The translations under genes were made by a program, and so were the position numbers. A model generated the notes under the pieces. The model was given only the letters and a program-made list of their open reading frames with translations, had not been told where the DNA came from and ran no database searches. Below, in pieces: positions 42,451-52,457 of a stretch of DNA of 64,000 nt; positions within the stretch are counted from its first letter, which is position 1; the number at the start of each line of letters is the position of its first letter. This DNA comes from Acidimicrobiaceae bacterium (GTDB lineage: Bacteria; Actinomycetota; Acidimicrobiia; Acidimicrobiales; RAAP-2), in assembly GCA_003153575.1 (NCBI GenBank), contig PLZW01000022.1, forward strand, positions 80,909 to 144,908. The letters are read 5' to 3'.

Positions 42451-44058
42451 ATGTCATCTGCGACCGGGTCCGGAAAGCCGAAACACGAACGGGTCACCGA
42501 CTCGGGGATCACCATCAACCAGGTCTACGGCCCCGACGACCTGGCTGACTGGGATCCGGCGACCCGGCTCGGCTCGCCCGGCGCCTACCCCTACACCCGG
42601 GGCATCCGCCCCGACATGTACCGGGGTCGGCTGTGGACCATGCGCCAGTACGCAGGGTTCGGCACGGCCGAGGCCACCAACCAGCGGTTCAAGTTCCTCC
42701 TCGACGCCGGCCAGACGGGCTTGTCCTGCGCCTTCGACCTGCCCACCCAGATGGGCTACGACTCCGACCACCCTCGCTCGGAGGGCGAGGTCGGCAAGGT
42801 GGGCGTGGCCATCGACAGCCTGGAAGACATGCGGGCACTGCTCGCCGGCCTACCCCTCGACAAGGTCACCACGTCGATGACCATCAACGCCACAGCCGCC
42901 ATCCTCCTCCTCTTCTACCAACTGGTGGCCGAGGAGAACGGCGTGGACCCCGAGCTGCTGGGCGGGACCATCCAGAACGACATCCTGAAGGAGTACGTCG
43001 CCCGGGGTACCTACATCTACCCGCCGCGGCCGTCGATGCGCCTGGTGACCGACACCTTCTCCTACTGCGCGGCGCACCTGCCGGCGTGGAACACCATCTC
43101 CATCTCCGGCTACCACATCCGTGAAGCCGGCTCGACGGCCGTGCAGGAGATCGCCTTCACCCTGGCCAACGGGATCGCCTATGTGGAGGCCGCACTGGCC
43201 GCCGGTCTCCAGGTGGACGACTTCGCCCCGCGGCTGAGCTTCTTCTGGAACGCCCACAACAACCTGTTCGAAGAAGTGGCCAAGTACCGGGCCGCCCGCC
43301 GGATGTGGGCCAAGATCATGACCGAGCGCTTCGGGGCCAAGGACGAGAAGTCCCTCCTGCTGCGTTTCCACACCCAGACCGGCGGATCGACCCTGACCGC
43401 CCAGCAGCCGGAGAACAACATCGTCCGGGTGACCGTCCAGGCCATGGCCGCCGCCCTCGGTGGCACCCAGAGCCTGCATACCAACGGGTTCGACGAGGCC
43501 CTCGGCCTGCCCACCGAGCACGCGGCCAAGATCGCCCTACGGACCCAGCAGATCGTCGGCTACGAGTCCGGTATCGCCGACACCGTCGACCCGCTGGCCG
43601 GTTCGTGGTTCGTCGAGTCGCTGACCGACGAGGTGGAGCAGGCCGCCTGGGACTATCTCGAGCGGATCGACTCGATGGGCGGCGCGGTCGACGCCATCGA
43701 GGCCCAGTACATGCAGCAGGAGATCGAACAGGCTGCCTACGCCTTCGCCAAGGCCGTCGACAGTGGTGACAAGGTTGTCGTCGGGGTCAACAAGTTCGTC
43801 GACGAACACGGAACCCCCAACGACGTCTTCCCCATTGACGCCGAGCTGCAGCGGTCCCAGGTGGCCCGGGTCGGCCGCGTCCGGGCCGAACGGGACCAGT
43901 CGGCAGTGGATGCGGCCCTGGTCGACGTCGAGGCCGCGGCACGCGGCACCCAGAACCTGTTGGTGCCGATGAAGGTGGCGCTGTCCCGCATGGCGACGCT
44001 CGGCGAGGTGTCCGACGTGCTGCGGGGCGTCTTCGGGGAGTTCCACCCCAAGGGCTGA
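42451..44058 (+). CDS. methylmalonyl-CoA mutase family catalytic subunit, lacking a B12-binding domain
   Basis: [84 protein letters not shown]; ends without DxHxxG domain. Confidence 0.93.
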   Translation: MSSATGSGKPKHERVTDSGITINQVYGPDDLADWDPATRLGSPGAYPYTRGIRPDMYRGRLWTMRQYAGFGTAEATNQRFKFLLDAGQTGLSCAFDLPTQMGYDSDHPRSEGEVGKVGVAIDSLEDMRALLAGLPLDKVTTSMTINATAAILLLFYQLVAEENGVDPELLGGTIQNDILKEYVARGTYIYPPRPSMRLVTDTFSYCAAHLPAWNTISISGYHIREAGSTAVQEIAFTLANGIAYVEAALAAGLQVDDFAPRLSFFWNAHNNLFEEVAKYRAARRMWAKIMTERFGAKDEKSLLLRFHTQTGGSTLTAQQPENNIVRVTVQAMAAALGGTQSLHTNGFDEALGLPTEHAAKIALRTQQIVGYESGIADTVDPLAGSWFVESLTDEVEQAAWDYLERIDSMGGAVDAIEAQYMQQEIEQAAYAFAKAVDSGDKVVVGVNKFVDEHGTPNDVFPIDAELQRSQVARVGRVRAERDQSAVDAALVDVEAAARGTQNLLVPMKVALSRMATLGEVSDVLRGVFGEFHPKG

Positions 44059-44085
44059 CGACTTCGTCGCGGTGGTTCCGGGACA

Positions 44086-44130
44086 GGTGTGGATCCGGAA
44101 CGGGTGTGGATCCTGTACCGGTGTGGATCC
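44086..44130. repeat. three copies of GGTGTGGATCC at exact 17-bp spacing
   Basis: Copies at 44086-44096, 44103-44113, 44120-44130. Confidence 0.9.
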
Positions 44131-44143
44131 TGGAGGAGGGAGA

Positions 44144-44809
44144 TCAGCTTTCGGACGGCGGGTGGTGCACCGCCCACTCGGAGGCCAGGATCCCGTAGAC
44201 CGCCTCGTCGGTCCATTCGCTCTTGACCCATTCGTTTTCGACGAAGTCCGCCTCGCGGCGGAATCCGAGCCGCTCGAGCACCCTCGCCGACGCCGTGTTC
44301 CGAGCGTCGAGGCGTGCACTCAGCCGGTGTGCCCCGAGACCGGTGAAGGCGAGCCCGACCATGGCGGCGGACGCTTCGGTGGCGTAGCCCTGGCCGCGGT
44401 GGGCGGCGAAGAACGTGTAGCCGAGTTCGACCTGCTGGTGGACCTCGCTGATCCACCCGATCCCGACGTCTCCGGCCACCTCGCCCGTGGCCGCCACCTC
44501 GACGGCCACATTGATCCAGTCACCCGGCGCGGCGATCGAGGAGTTGAGCGATCGCAGCTTGGCGTCGGCCAGGTCGCGGGTCAGCGGTTCGTCGTAGAGG
44601 TATCGGACCACCTCGGGGTCACGTCGCAGCCGGTGGAAGGTGTCGAGGTCGTCGAGGCGCCACGGTCGCAGGACCGGGCGTTCGGTCCGGAGCGGGTAGG
44701 CGGGGGAGAGCCCGGCTGAGGAGGGTCCGCCTGGCGAGTGTCCAGCGGCGGAGGGCCCGCCTGGGGAGAGCCCGGCTGAGGAGGGTCCGGCGGCGGCCGG
44801 TCCGGTCAC
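44144..44809 (-). CDS. GNAT family N-acetyltransferase (RimJ/RimL-like) with repetitive N-terminal extension
   Basis: LRTERPVLRPWRLDDLDTFHRLRRDPEVVRYL..., GYTFFAAHRGQGYATEASAAMV, NTASARVLERLGFRREADFVEN; GTG start in GTGA overlap. Confidence 0.88.
   Translation of the reverse strand: MTGPAAAGPSSAGLSPGGPSAAGHSPGGPSSAGLSPAYPLRTERPVLRPWRLDDLDTFHRLRRDPEVVRYLYDEPLTRDLADAKLRSLNSSIAAPGDWINVAVEVAATGEVAGDVGIGWISEVHQQVELGYTFFAAHRGQGYATEASAAMVGLAFTGLGAHRLSARLDARNTASARVLERLGFRREADFVENEWVKSEWTDEAVYGILASEWAVHHPPSES
44703..44792. repeat. 30-bp degenerate tandem repeat (x3) encoding N-terminal extension of GNAT protein
   Basis: Units 44703-44732, 44733-44762, 44763-44792; translation GPSSAGLSPG-like. Confidence 0.8.
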
Positions 44810-45996
44810 GGTGTCCGGGCAGCCAGCAGGCGTTCCCTGAGAGGCCCGGGGGCGGCGGCGTCGATGGCCGTCCAGGCCAGGACCAAGGCACCGTCGCGCA
44901 CCGCGGTGTCGGCCGACGAGTTCACGCACGCGGCGGCGAACTCGGGCTGGTGGTTGACCGCCCCCCCGGACTCGATGGCCAGGAGCGGATGGATGGTCGG
45001 CACAGCGAGTGAGACGTTGGCCATGTCGGTGGACAGGGTGGGTCGGTCCACGCCCTGGTCGTCGAGGTCGAACCGTCGGCCGAGCGCCTCGGCATTGGCC
45101 CGGTAGCTGACGAGTAGATCGGGGTCGCTCTCCATGTGGGAGTAGTCGGGGGCGAGCGAGACGAATCCGACTTCGGCCCCGGTGGCCCGCGCCCCTGCCT
45201 CGAAGCAGGCCCGCACCCTCGGCTCGAGCTCCTGAAGACCGAGGATGGTCAAGGATCGGGCCATGAATCGGCCGGTGACCCGGGCGGGGATGATGTTGGC
45301 CGCCTCGCCACCGTTGGTGACGACACCGTGCACCTGGTCGCCCGGCCGGAGCTGTTGGCGAAGGAGTCCCAGGGCGACCTGGGCGACGACCATGGCGTCC
45401 CCGGCGTTGACCCCTTGCCACGGGGCCGCGGATGCGTGGGCCGTGCGCCCCGTGAAGGCCACGTCGAAATGGGAGACGGCGAGGCAGGTCGCCTCGAGCC
45501 GCTCGGTCGGCCAGGGGTGGACCATCATCGCCGCATGAACGTCGGCGAAGACGCCGGCATCCAGCATGAGCACCTTGCCGCCGCCACCCTCCTCGGCAGG
45601 TGTGCCGAGTACCCGGACGGTAACGCCAAGTTGATCGACGAAGGGGAGGAGTCCGAGGCCGGCACCCACGGCCGAGGCGGCGATGATGTTGTGGCCGCAG
45701 GCATGTCCGATGTCGGGGAGGGCGTCGTATTCGGCGCAGAAGGCGAGCACCAATGGGCCGGTGCCGGCCTCGGCGGTGAACGCCGTCGGCAGGCCGGCGG
45801 TCCCGGTCGTCACCCGGAAGCCACCGCGTTCGAGGGCACCGGCCGCCGCTGCGGCCGAACGCACCTCGTCGAAGGAGAGCTCAGGATGGTCGTGGATGTC
45901 GTGGCTCAGCCCGACCAGTTCGCCGAGCCGGGCGTCGACGATCTCCCGTGTCGCCGCCTTCCACTCCTCCGCCTGCGCCGTGTGGGCCTCCGGCAT
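44806..45996 (-). CDS. M20 family amidohydrolase/peptidase
   Basis: HPELSFDEVRSAAA, AFCAEYDALPDIGHACGHNIIAASAVGAG, EEGGGGKVLML. Confidence 0.9.
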   Translation of the reverse strand: MPEAHTAQAEEWKAATREIVDARLGELVGLSHDIHDHPELSFDEVRSAAAAAGALERGGFRVTTGTAGLPTAFTAEAGTGPLVLAFCAEYDALPDIGHACGHNIIAASAVGAGLGLLPFVDQLGVTVRVLGTPAEEGGGGKVLMLDAGVFADVHAAMMVHPWPTERLEATCLAVSHFDVAFTGRTAHASAAPWQGVNAGDAMVVAQVALGLLRQQLRPGDQVHGVVTNGGEAANIIPARVTGRFMARSLTILGLQELEPRVRACFEAGARATGAEVGFVSLAPDYSHMESDPDLLVSYRANAEALGRRFDLDDQGVDRPTLSTDMANVSLAVPTIHPLLAIESGGAVNHQPEFAAACVNSSADTAVRDGALVLAWTAIDAAAPGPLRERLLAARTP

Positions 45997-46064
45997 GCGG
46001 CCTCCTCCTGGTCGGTGGGTCAGTGGTTCGGTGGTTCGGTACCGAGGTTCGACTGAAGGAATGG

Positions 46065-47843
46065 CTACTCGATGACGGCGATGACGTCGCCCGGACCCAC
46101 GGACTCGCCCGGGGCCACCCGAATCTCCTTGACCGTCCCAGCCTTCTCGGCGTTGACGTTGTTCTCCATCTTCATTGCCTCGAGCACGCAGACGGTCTGC
46201 CCGACCTCGACAGAGTCGCCCACCTCCACCAGGACCTTGACGATGGTTCCCTGCATGGGGACGGCCACGGTGCCCGATCCACCACCGGCTGCGGCGGCCT
46301 TCGGACGCTTGGGGCCGGCGCCCTTGGTTGCCGCACCGCCGACCTGAATAGCGACAGCGTCGCCCAGGTCGGGCACCCACAGTTTGACCTGGTAGCGCCT
46401 TCCGTCGACCTCGGCGGTCACGTCACGGAGCACCCGGGGAATCGCGTCCTCGCCCTCGACGAGTGCGGGCGCGGGGGGCATGGTGTCGGCGGCGATCGAG
46501 GACAGGTCCAGCCGCTGCTCGACCCAGTTGGTCGAGTGCTCGCCGGACACGAAGTCCGGATGGCTGAGGATGGCGACGTCGGCGGGGAGGGTGGTGGCGA
46601 CGCCTTCGATGACCGTCTCCTCGATGGCCCGGAGCATGCGCCGACGGGCCGACTCGCGATCGTGGCCCCAGACGACGAGCTTGGCCACGAGGTTGTCGTA
46701 GAACTGGCTGACGGTGTCGCCTGACTCGTAGCCGGCGTCCAGACGGACTCCGGGACCGCCGGGGGCGACCATGCGGGTGATGGTTCCGGGGGAAGGGGTG
46801 AACGCACCTCCGGCCGGGTTTTCCGCATTGATGCGGACCTCGATGGCGTGGCCGTTGCGCTGCACCTCGTCCTGGGTGAATTGGAGGGCCTCGCCCGAGG
46901 CCACCCGGAGCTGCCACTCGACCAGGTCGAGTCCGGTCACCAACTCCGTCACCGGGTGCTCCACCTGCAGGCGCGTGTTCATTTCGAGGAAGAAGAACTC
47001 GCCGTCCTGGTAGAGGAACTCCACCGTGCCGGCGTTGACGTAGCCGCACGCCTCCGCCACTTTGACCGACGCCTCGCCCATGGCGACGCGCGCGTCGTCG
47101 GGGAAGTTCGGGGCCGGGCTCTCCTCGACCAGCTTCTGGTGCCGGCGCTGGGCGGAGCAGTCACGCTCGCCGAGCCACAGCGTGTTGCCGTGGGTGTCGG
47201 CGATGACCTGCATCTCGACGTGCCGGGGCCAAGCCAGATAGCGCTCGACGTAGCACTCGTCGCGTCCGAAATAGGCGAGCGACTCGCGCATGGCGGACTC
47301 GAGGGCTTCGGCGGAGTCGTCGGGGCCGGAGACCACCTTCATGCCGCGCCCGCCGCCGCCGTAGGCCGCCTTGATGGCCACCGGCCAGCCGAATTCGTCG
47401 CCGAACGCCACGACCTCGTCGGGCGAGGTGAGGACTTCGGTCCGCCCCGGCACCCCGGAGACGCCGACGCGCTCGGCGGCGCGGCGGGCACTGATCTTGT
47501 CGCCCATGACCTCGATGGCCTCGGGCGGCGGGCCGATGAAGGTCACGCCGCGCTCGGTGATGGCCCGGGCGAAGTCGGTGTTCTCGGAGAAGAAGCCGTA
47601 ACCGGGATGTACGCCGTCGGCGCCGCTGCGCTCGATCACGTCGAGGATGGCCTCGGTGTTGAGGTACGACTCGGCCGCGGTCTGGCCCCCGAGCGCATAG
47701 GGCTCGTCGGCCAGACGCACGTGGAGGGCATTGCGGTCGAGCTCGGAGTAGACGGCCACGGTGGCAACGCCCAGCTCCTTGCACGTCCGGATGACCCGGA
47801 CGGCGATCTCTCCGCGGTTGGCGATGAGGACCTTCTTGAGCAC
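46065..47843 (-). CDS. acyl-CoA carboxylase alpha subunit (biotin carboxylase + BCCP)
   Basis: KKVLIANRGEIAVRVIRTCKELG, AAYGGGGRGMKVV, EMNTRLQVEHPVTE, biotinylation motif VLEAMKMENNV. Confidence 0.94.
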   Translation of the reverse strand: MLKKVLIANRGEIAVRVIRTCKELGVATVAVYSELDRNALHVRLADEPYALGGQTAAESYLNTEAILDVIERSGADGVHPGYGFFSENTDFARAITERGVTFIGPPPEAIEVMGDKISARRAAERVGVSGVPGRTEVLTSPDEVVAFGDEFGWPVAIKAAYGGGGRGMKVVSGPDDSAEALESAMRESLAYFGRDECYVERYLAWPRHVEMQVIADTHGNTLWLGERDCSAQRRHQKLVEESPAPNFPDDARVAMGEASVKVAEACGYVNAGTVEFLYQDGEFFFLEMNTRLQVEHPVTELVTGLDLVEWQLRVASGEALQFTQDEVQRNGHAIEVRINAENPAGGAFTPSPGTITRMVAPGGPGVRLDAGYESGDTVSQFYDNLVAKLVVWGHDRESARRRMLRAIEETVIEGVATTLPADVAILSHPDFVSGEHSTNWVEQRLDLSSIAADTMPPAPALVEGEDAIPRVLRDVTAEVDGRRYQVKLWVPDLGDAVAIQVGGAATKGAGPKRPKAAAAGGGSGTVAVPMQGTIVKVLVEVGDSVEVGQTVCVLEAMKMENNVNAEKAGTVKEIRVAPGESVGPGDVIAVIE

Positions 47844-48014
47844 GCTGCGCCTTTCGGAATCGGAGTGGCGAGGGACCGGTTCCCGCCGACGTCGGCCGGG
47901 TGGGTCCTCGCCCCACTGTGGGGCGTCCCCACTCTGTCACGCCCGTGACGGGCCACCCGGCACGGAGCGCCCGTACCGGCCCCACAGACTGGCACGGCCC
48001 GTAGGGTACGTGCC

Positions 48015-48800
48015 ATGCCGCAGACCAGGTTTACCGACGTCCGTCGCTTCGACTCGATCGACTCGACCAACCGGTACCTGCTGGACGAGGCCCGGGACGG
48101 TGCTCCCGAGGGGGTGGTGGCCGTCGCCGACCACCAGACCGCCGGGCGCGGGCGACTGGGGCGGACTTGGGAGGCACCGGCAGGGGCCAACCTCTTGGCG
48201 TCGGTGCTGCTTCGGCCGGACATCGACCTCGGTGATCGGCACCTGGCCACGACAGCCGTGGCCTTGGCCGCAGTCGACGCCATCGGCGCGGTCGGTCTGG
48301 CCGGGGTAGGGATCAAGTGGCCGAACGACCTGGTCGACCCCGTCGGGAGGAAGATCGCCGGGGTGCTGGCTGAAGCCGACCTTTCGTCGGCCGGTGCACC
48401 CGGGGTCCTGCCCGCGCCGGTCGTGGTGGGCATCGGGATCAACGTCAACTGGCCCGGGGACGACGCCGACCTGCCGCCCGAGCTGCGTGGCCTGGCCGTC
48501 TCGCTGCGCCAACTGTCGGGGACGGCGGTCGACCGGGAAGCACTGCTCGACGCCCTGCTCGAGGCCCTGGGCACCCGGGTCGACGACCTGGATTCGCCCG
48601 AGGGCCGGGCCCATCTGGCCACCGACCTGAGGCGGGCCTGCACGACGGTCGGAACTCGTGTGAGGGTGGACCTGGCCGATGAGTCCTTCGAGGGAACGGC
48701 CACGGGGATCAGCCCTGCGGGCCACCTGGTCGTGGAGACCGACGGGGGGACCCGCCTCGTGGTGGCCGGTGACGTCGTGCACGTGCGCCCGGGTTCCTAA
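48015..48800 (+). CDS. birA: biotin-[acetyl-CoA-carboxylase] ligase
   Basis: FDSIDSTNRYLLDEA, ADHQTAGRGRLGRTWEAPAGANLLASVLLRP, GIKWPNDLVDPVGRKIAGVLAE. Confidence 0.93.
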   Translation: MPQTRFTDVRRFDSIDSTNRYLLDEARDGAPEGVVAVADHQTAGRGRLGRTWEAPAGANLLASVLLRPDIDLGDRHLATTAVALAAVDAIGAVGLAGVGIKWPNDLVDPVGRKIAGVLAEADLSSAGAPGVLPAPVVVGIGINVNWPGDDADLPPELRGLAVSLRQLSGTAVDREALLDALLEALGTRVDDLDSPEGRAHLATDLRRACTTVGTRVRVDLADESFEGTATGISPAGHLVVETDGGTRLVVAGDVVHVRPGS

Positions 48801-48907
48801 CCAGGTACGACACCTCCGCGACGGCACCCTGATTGCAACCGTTCGTCGCGGCCCTTGCCTGTTGCCTTGTCTAGGACCGGGACCACCCACGGCTACGCTG
48901 GCCCGCT

Positions 48908-49933
48908 ATGCGACTTCTTGTCACCGGCGGAGCCGGGTTCATCGGCTCGAACTTCGTCCGCTACTGGGTCGAGCGCCATCCAGACGACGTCGTGGTGGCT
49001 TACGACGTCCTCACCTACGCCGGGAACCGGCCCAATCTGGACGATGTCGAAGATCGGATCGCCTTCGTCCGGGGGGACATCGGTGACCTCGAGACGGTCA
49101 CGGCCACCTTGGCCGAGCACGAGATCGACGTGATCGTGAACTTCGCCGCCGAGTCCCACAACAGCCTGGCCATCCTGGACCCGACCCGGTTCTTCCAGAC
49201 CAATGTGATGGGGACCCAGACCCTGGCCGAGGCGGCCAGGCGCCATGGGGTGGCCCGCTTCCACCACATCTCCACCTGCGAGGTCTACGGAGACCTCCCC
49301 CTCGACTCGGACGAGGTCTTCACCGAGACGACCCCGTACCGTCCCCGGACGCCGTACAACGCATCCAAGGCCGGGGGCGACCACGCCGTGCGTGCGTACC
49401 ACGAGACCTACGGACTAGCGGCGACCATCACGAACTGCTGCAACAACTACGGGCCCTTCCAATTTCCCGAGAAGGTGATCCCCCTGTTCACGGCCAGGGC
49501 CCTCGACGACCAGCCGCTGCCCCTCTACAAGTCGACCCAGAACAAGCGGGAATGGCTGCACGTCGACGACCACTGCCGGGCCATCGAACTGGTGCTCCAG
49601 CACGGCGTCGTGGGCGAGACCTACAACGTGGGCAGTGGGGTCGAGGCCTCGATCGAGGAGATCGCCGACGCGGTATTGGACGCGACGGGCAAGCCCCAGT
49701 CGCTAAAAGAGATCGTTCCGGACCGGCCGAGCCACGACCGCCGATACCTGTTGGACTCGTCCAAGATCCGTAAGGAGCTCGGTTGGGAGCCGACGGTCCC
49801 CTTCGAGAAGGGCCTGGCCGAGACCGTCCACTGGTACGCGGCGAACCGCAGTTGGTGGGAGCCGCTGCGTGACCGCGCCCCGGTGGTGGAGGGGGACTGG
49901 AGCGGTCCCGCCGCCGGCGCGCCGGCGCGGTGA
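48908..49933 (+). CDS. rmlB: dTDP-glucose 4,6-dehydratase
   Basis: LLVTGGAGFIGSNFVRYWVERHPDDVVVAYDVLTYAGNRPNL, YNASKAGGDHAVRAYHETYGLAATITNCCNNYGPFQFPEKVIPL. Confidence 0.94.
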   Translation: MRLLVTGGAGFIGSNFVRYWVERHPDDVVVAYDVLTYAGNRPNLDDVEDRIAFVRGDIGDLETVTATLAEHEIDVIVNFAAESHNSLAILDPTRFFQTNVMGTQTLAEAARRHGVARFHHISTCEVYGDLPLDSDEVFTETTPYRPRTPYNASKAGGDHAVRAYHETYGLAATITNCCNNYGPFQFPEKVIPLFTARALDDQPLPLYKSTQNKREWLHVDDHCRAIELVLQHGVVGETYNVGSGVEASIEEIADAVLDATGKPQSLKEIVPDRPSHDRRYLLDSSKIRKELGWEPTVPFEKGLAETVHWYAANRSWWEPLRDRAPVVEGDWSGPAAGAPAR

Positions 49934-50877
49934 GCACCACCCAGCGGGTACTCGTCACCGGCGGGAACGGCCAGCTCGGAAGGGACGTCCGTGACGTACT
50001 GGCCGGCGCGGTGCCGTCCGGGGGCGTACCGGAGTCGGAGCTCGAGGGCACCCTGCTGCCACCGGTGGCACCGGGAACCTTCGAGGTCCTGTCCACCGAC
50101 ATCGACACCCTCGATCTCGTCGACCGCACGGCGGTCTGTGACGCAGTCAACGGATTCCGCCCCCACCTGGTTCTGCACGGCGGCGCCTTCACGGCCGTCG
50201 ACGCCTGTGAGTCGGACCCCGACACCGCCTTCGCCGTCAACGCCATGGGCACGCGCCACGTGGCCGAGGCAGCGGCCGCCATCGGATCCCACATCGTCTA
50301 CGTCTCCACCGACTACGTGTTCGACGGTGACGCCACCGACCCCTACGTCGAATGGGACCCGCCCTCCCCCCGGTCGGTCTACGGCCGCAGCAAGCTCGGT
50401 GGCGAACAGGAGATCCGGTCCATCTCAGGCGCCTCGGGGACCGTTGTCCGGACGGCCTGGGTGAGCGGCGCCCACGGCGCCAACATGGTCAAGACGGTCC
50501 TCCGCCTGGCGGCCGGATCCCCCGACGGCGTCCTCCGATTCGTCGACGACCAGCACGGTTGTCCGACATTCACCGCCGACCTGGCCCGCGCCATCGTGCG
50601 GCTGGGCGCCGACCGCCGCCCGGGCACCTTCCACGTGACCAACCAGGGGGCGACGTCCTGGTTCGGGTTCGTCCAGGAGGTGATGGCGGCAGCCGGTCAC
50701 GACGCGTCGCGGGTGAAGCCCATCGCCACCTCGGACCTCGACCCGCCCCGACCCGCCCCGCGGCCGGCCAACTCCCGCCTGGACAACGCCGGTCTCCGAC
50801 TCTCGGGGCTGCCCCCCATGCCGGCGTGGCAGGATGCCTTGGCCCGCCTGGTGGCCGTCCTGCCTGCGTCTGCATGA
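49930..50877 (+). CDS. rmlD: dTDP-4-dehydrorhamnose reductase
   Basis: RVLVTGGNGQLGRDVRDVL, YVSTDYVFDGDATDPYVEWDPPSPRSVYGRSKLGGEQEI. Confidence 0.92.
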   Translation: MSTTQRVLVTGGNGQLGRDVRDVLAGAVPSGGVPESELEGTLLPPVAPGTFEVLSTDIDTLDLVDRTAVCDAVNGFRPHLVLHGGAFTAVDACESDPDTAFAVNAMGTRHVAEAAAAIGSHIVYVSTDYVFDGDATDPYVEWDPPSPRSVYGRSKLGGEQEIRSISGASGTVVRTAWVSGAHGANMVKTVLRLAAGSPDGVLRFVDDQHGCPTFTADLARAIVRLGADRRPGTFHVTNQGATSWFGFVQEVMAAAGHDASRVKPIATSDLDPPRPAPRPANSRLDNAGLRLSGLPPMPAWQDALARLVAVLPASA

Positions 50878-50996
50878 CCCATGGCGACTGCGACTCCCGG
50901 GGCGGCTCGAACGAAATCCGGTGCGGGCCTGCGACGGCCTTTCGCCCGGGCGACCAGATGTTGCAGGATTGAACACATGATGGGACGTGACCAGGA

Positions 50997-52457
50997 ATGT
51001 CCGTGAGTTCGACACTGTTCGCACATGGCGAGCACGGAGGCCCCGACGGCTCCGGGCGTTCGTCCGGGCCGAACGAGTCCGCTTTCGGCAGCCCAAGGAT
51101 CGGACCGGTCCACACGATCGCCGTGATCGGCGTGGGCTACGTGGGTCTGCCCACCGCCGCCACCCTCGCTCACCTCGGTCACCGGGTCACCTGTGGTGAC
51201 GCCGACCCGGCCAAGGTCGCCGTGCTCCAGCAGGGTCATGTCCCCATCGTCGAGGAGCACCTCGAGGACCTGGTGCGCGAAGGTCAGGCTGCCGGGAATC
51301 TGTCGTTCGTCGTGGGCGCCACGGCAGCGATCCAGGGCGCCGAATTCGTCTTCCTGTGCGTCCCCACCCCCCAGGGCGACGATGGCTCCGCCGACCTCTC
51401 CTACGTGGAGGCGGTGGCAGCCGAGATCAGCCCCCACCTGGCGGCCGGCACCGTGATCGTCAACAAGTCCACCGTCCCGGTGGGCTCCACCCTGGTGGTG
51501 GAGCGCGTCCTCGGCCGGACGGACATCCAGGTGGTGTCCAACCCCGAGTTCCTGCGCGAGGGCACGGCGGTACCCGACAGCCTCCACCCCGAGCGCATCG
51601 TGGTCGGCGGCGACGACCAGGCGGCCGCGGCCCGGGTGGGCGAGCTGTTCGCCGGGACCCAGGCACCGCTGCTGATTACGGACGCGGCGACCGCGGAGAC
51701 CATCAAGTACGCGTCCAATGCGTTCCTGGCCACCAAGCTCAGCTTCGTCAATGCGGTCGCCAGCCTCTGTGAGGCGGTGGGCGCCGATGTCCGGGATGTC
51801 ATCCTCGGTCTCGGGTATGACAGGCGCATCGGCTTCGAGTACCTGAAGCCCGGACCAGGGTGGGGCGGGAGTTGCCTCCCGAAGGACACCCGGGCCCTGG
51901 TGCACATCGCCGAGCAGGCGGGCTACGACTTCTCCTTCCTGAAGGGTGCCATCGCCACCAACGAGGAGCAATTCGAGCGCGTCGTGACCAAGGTGCGGAC
52001 CGCGGTGGCGCCGACGCTCGCTGCGGGCACCGACGGTGGAGGCGACTTTACCGGCGCGGTCGTCGCCGTGTGGGGCCTCACCTTCAAGGCCGGTACCGAC
52101 GACCTGCGCAACTCGCCGGCCGTCGAGATCGCCCTCCGCGTGGCCGAGGGCGGCGCCGAGGTGCGCGCCTACGACCCGACGGTCAAGGTCCCCGAGGGTG
52201 CGCGCTCCGTGCCCGTCCCCGGATTCGACGTCGTCGACGGGGATGGCTCGCTCCTCGCCTACCCCGACGCCTACACCGCGTGCCTGGGCGCGTCCGCCGT
52301 GGTCGTCCTCACCGAATGGGACGAGTTCCGCTGGCTGGACTTCACCAAGGTGCACGACGCCCTGGCTGCTCCCGTCTTCGTGGATGCCCGCAACCTCCTC
52401 GACCCGGCACAGGTCCGGCGGCTCGGCTTCTCCTACGAGGGGATCGGCCGCCGGTGA
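50997..52457 (+). CDS. UDP-glucose/GDP-mannose dehydrogenase family protein
   Basis: TIAVIGVGYVGLPTAATLAHLGHRVTCGDADPAKVAVLQQG, NPEFLREGTAVPDSLHPERIVVG, GPGWGGSCLPKDTRALVHIA. Confidence 0.93.
   Translation: MSVSSTLFAHGEHGGPDGSGRSSGPNESAFGSPRIGPVHTIAVIGVGYVGLPTAATLAHLGHRVTCGDADPAKVAVLQQGHVPIVEEHLEDLVREGQAAGNLSFVVGATAAIQGAEFVFLCVPTPQGDDGSADLSYVEAVAAEISPHLAAGTVIVNKSTVPVGSTLVVERVLGRTDIQVVSNPEFLREGTAVPDSLHPERIVVGGDDQAAAARVGELFAGTQAPLLITDAATAETIKYASNAFLATKLSFVNAVASLCEAVGADVRDVILGLGYDRRIGFEYLKPGPGWGGSCLPKDTRALVHIAEQAGYDFSFLKGAIATNEEQFERVVTKVRTAVAPTLAAGTDGGGDFTGAVVAVWGLTFKAGTDDLRNSPAVEIALRVAEGGAEVRAYDPTVKVPEGARSVPVPGFDVVDGDGSLLAYPDAYTACLGASAVVVLTEWDEFRWLDFTKVHDALAAPVFVDARNLLDPAQVRRLGFSYEGIGRR

Noticed and set aside
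44086-44130. CRISPR-like array
   Set aside because: Repeat core only 11 bp with 6-bp spacers and no cas genes in the window
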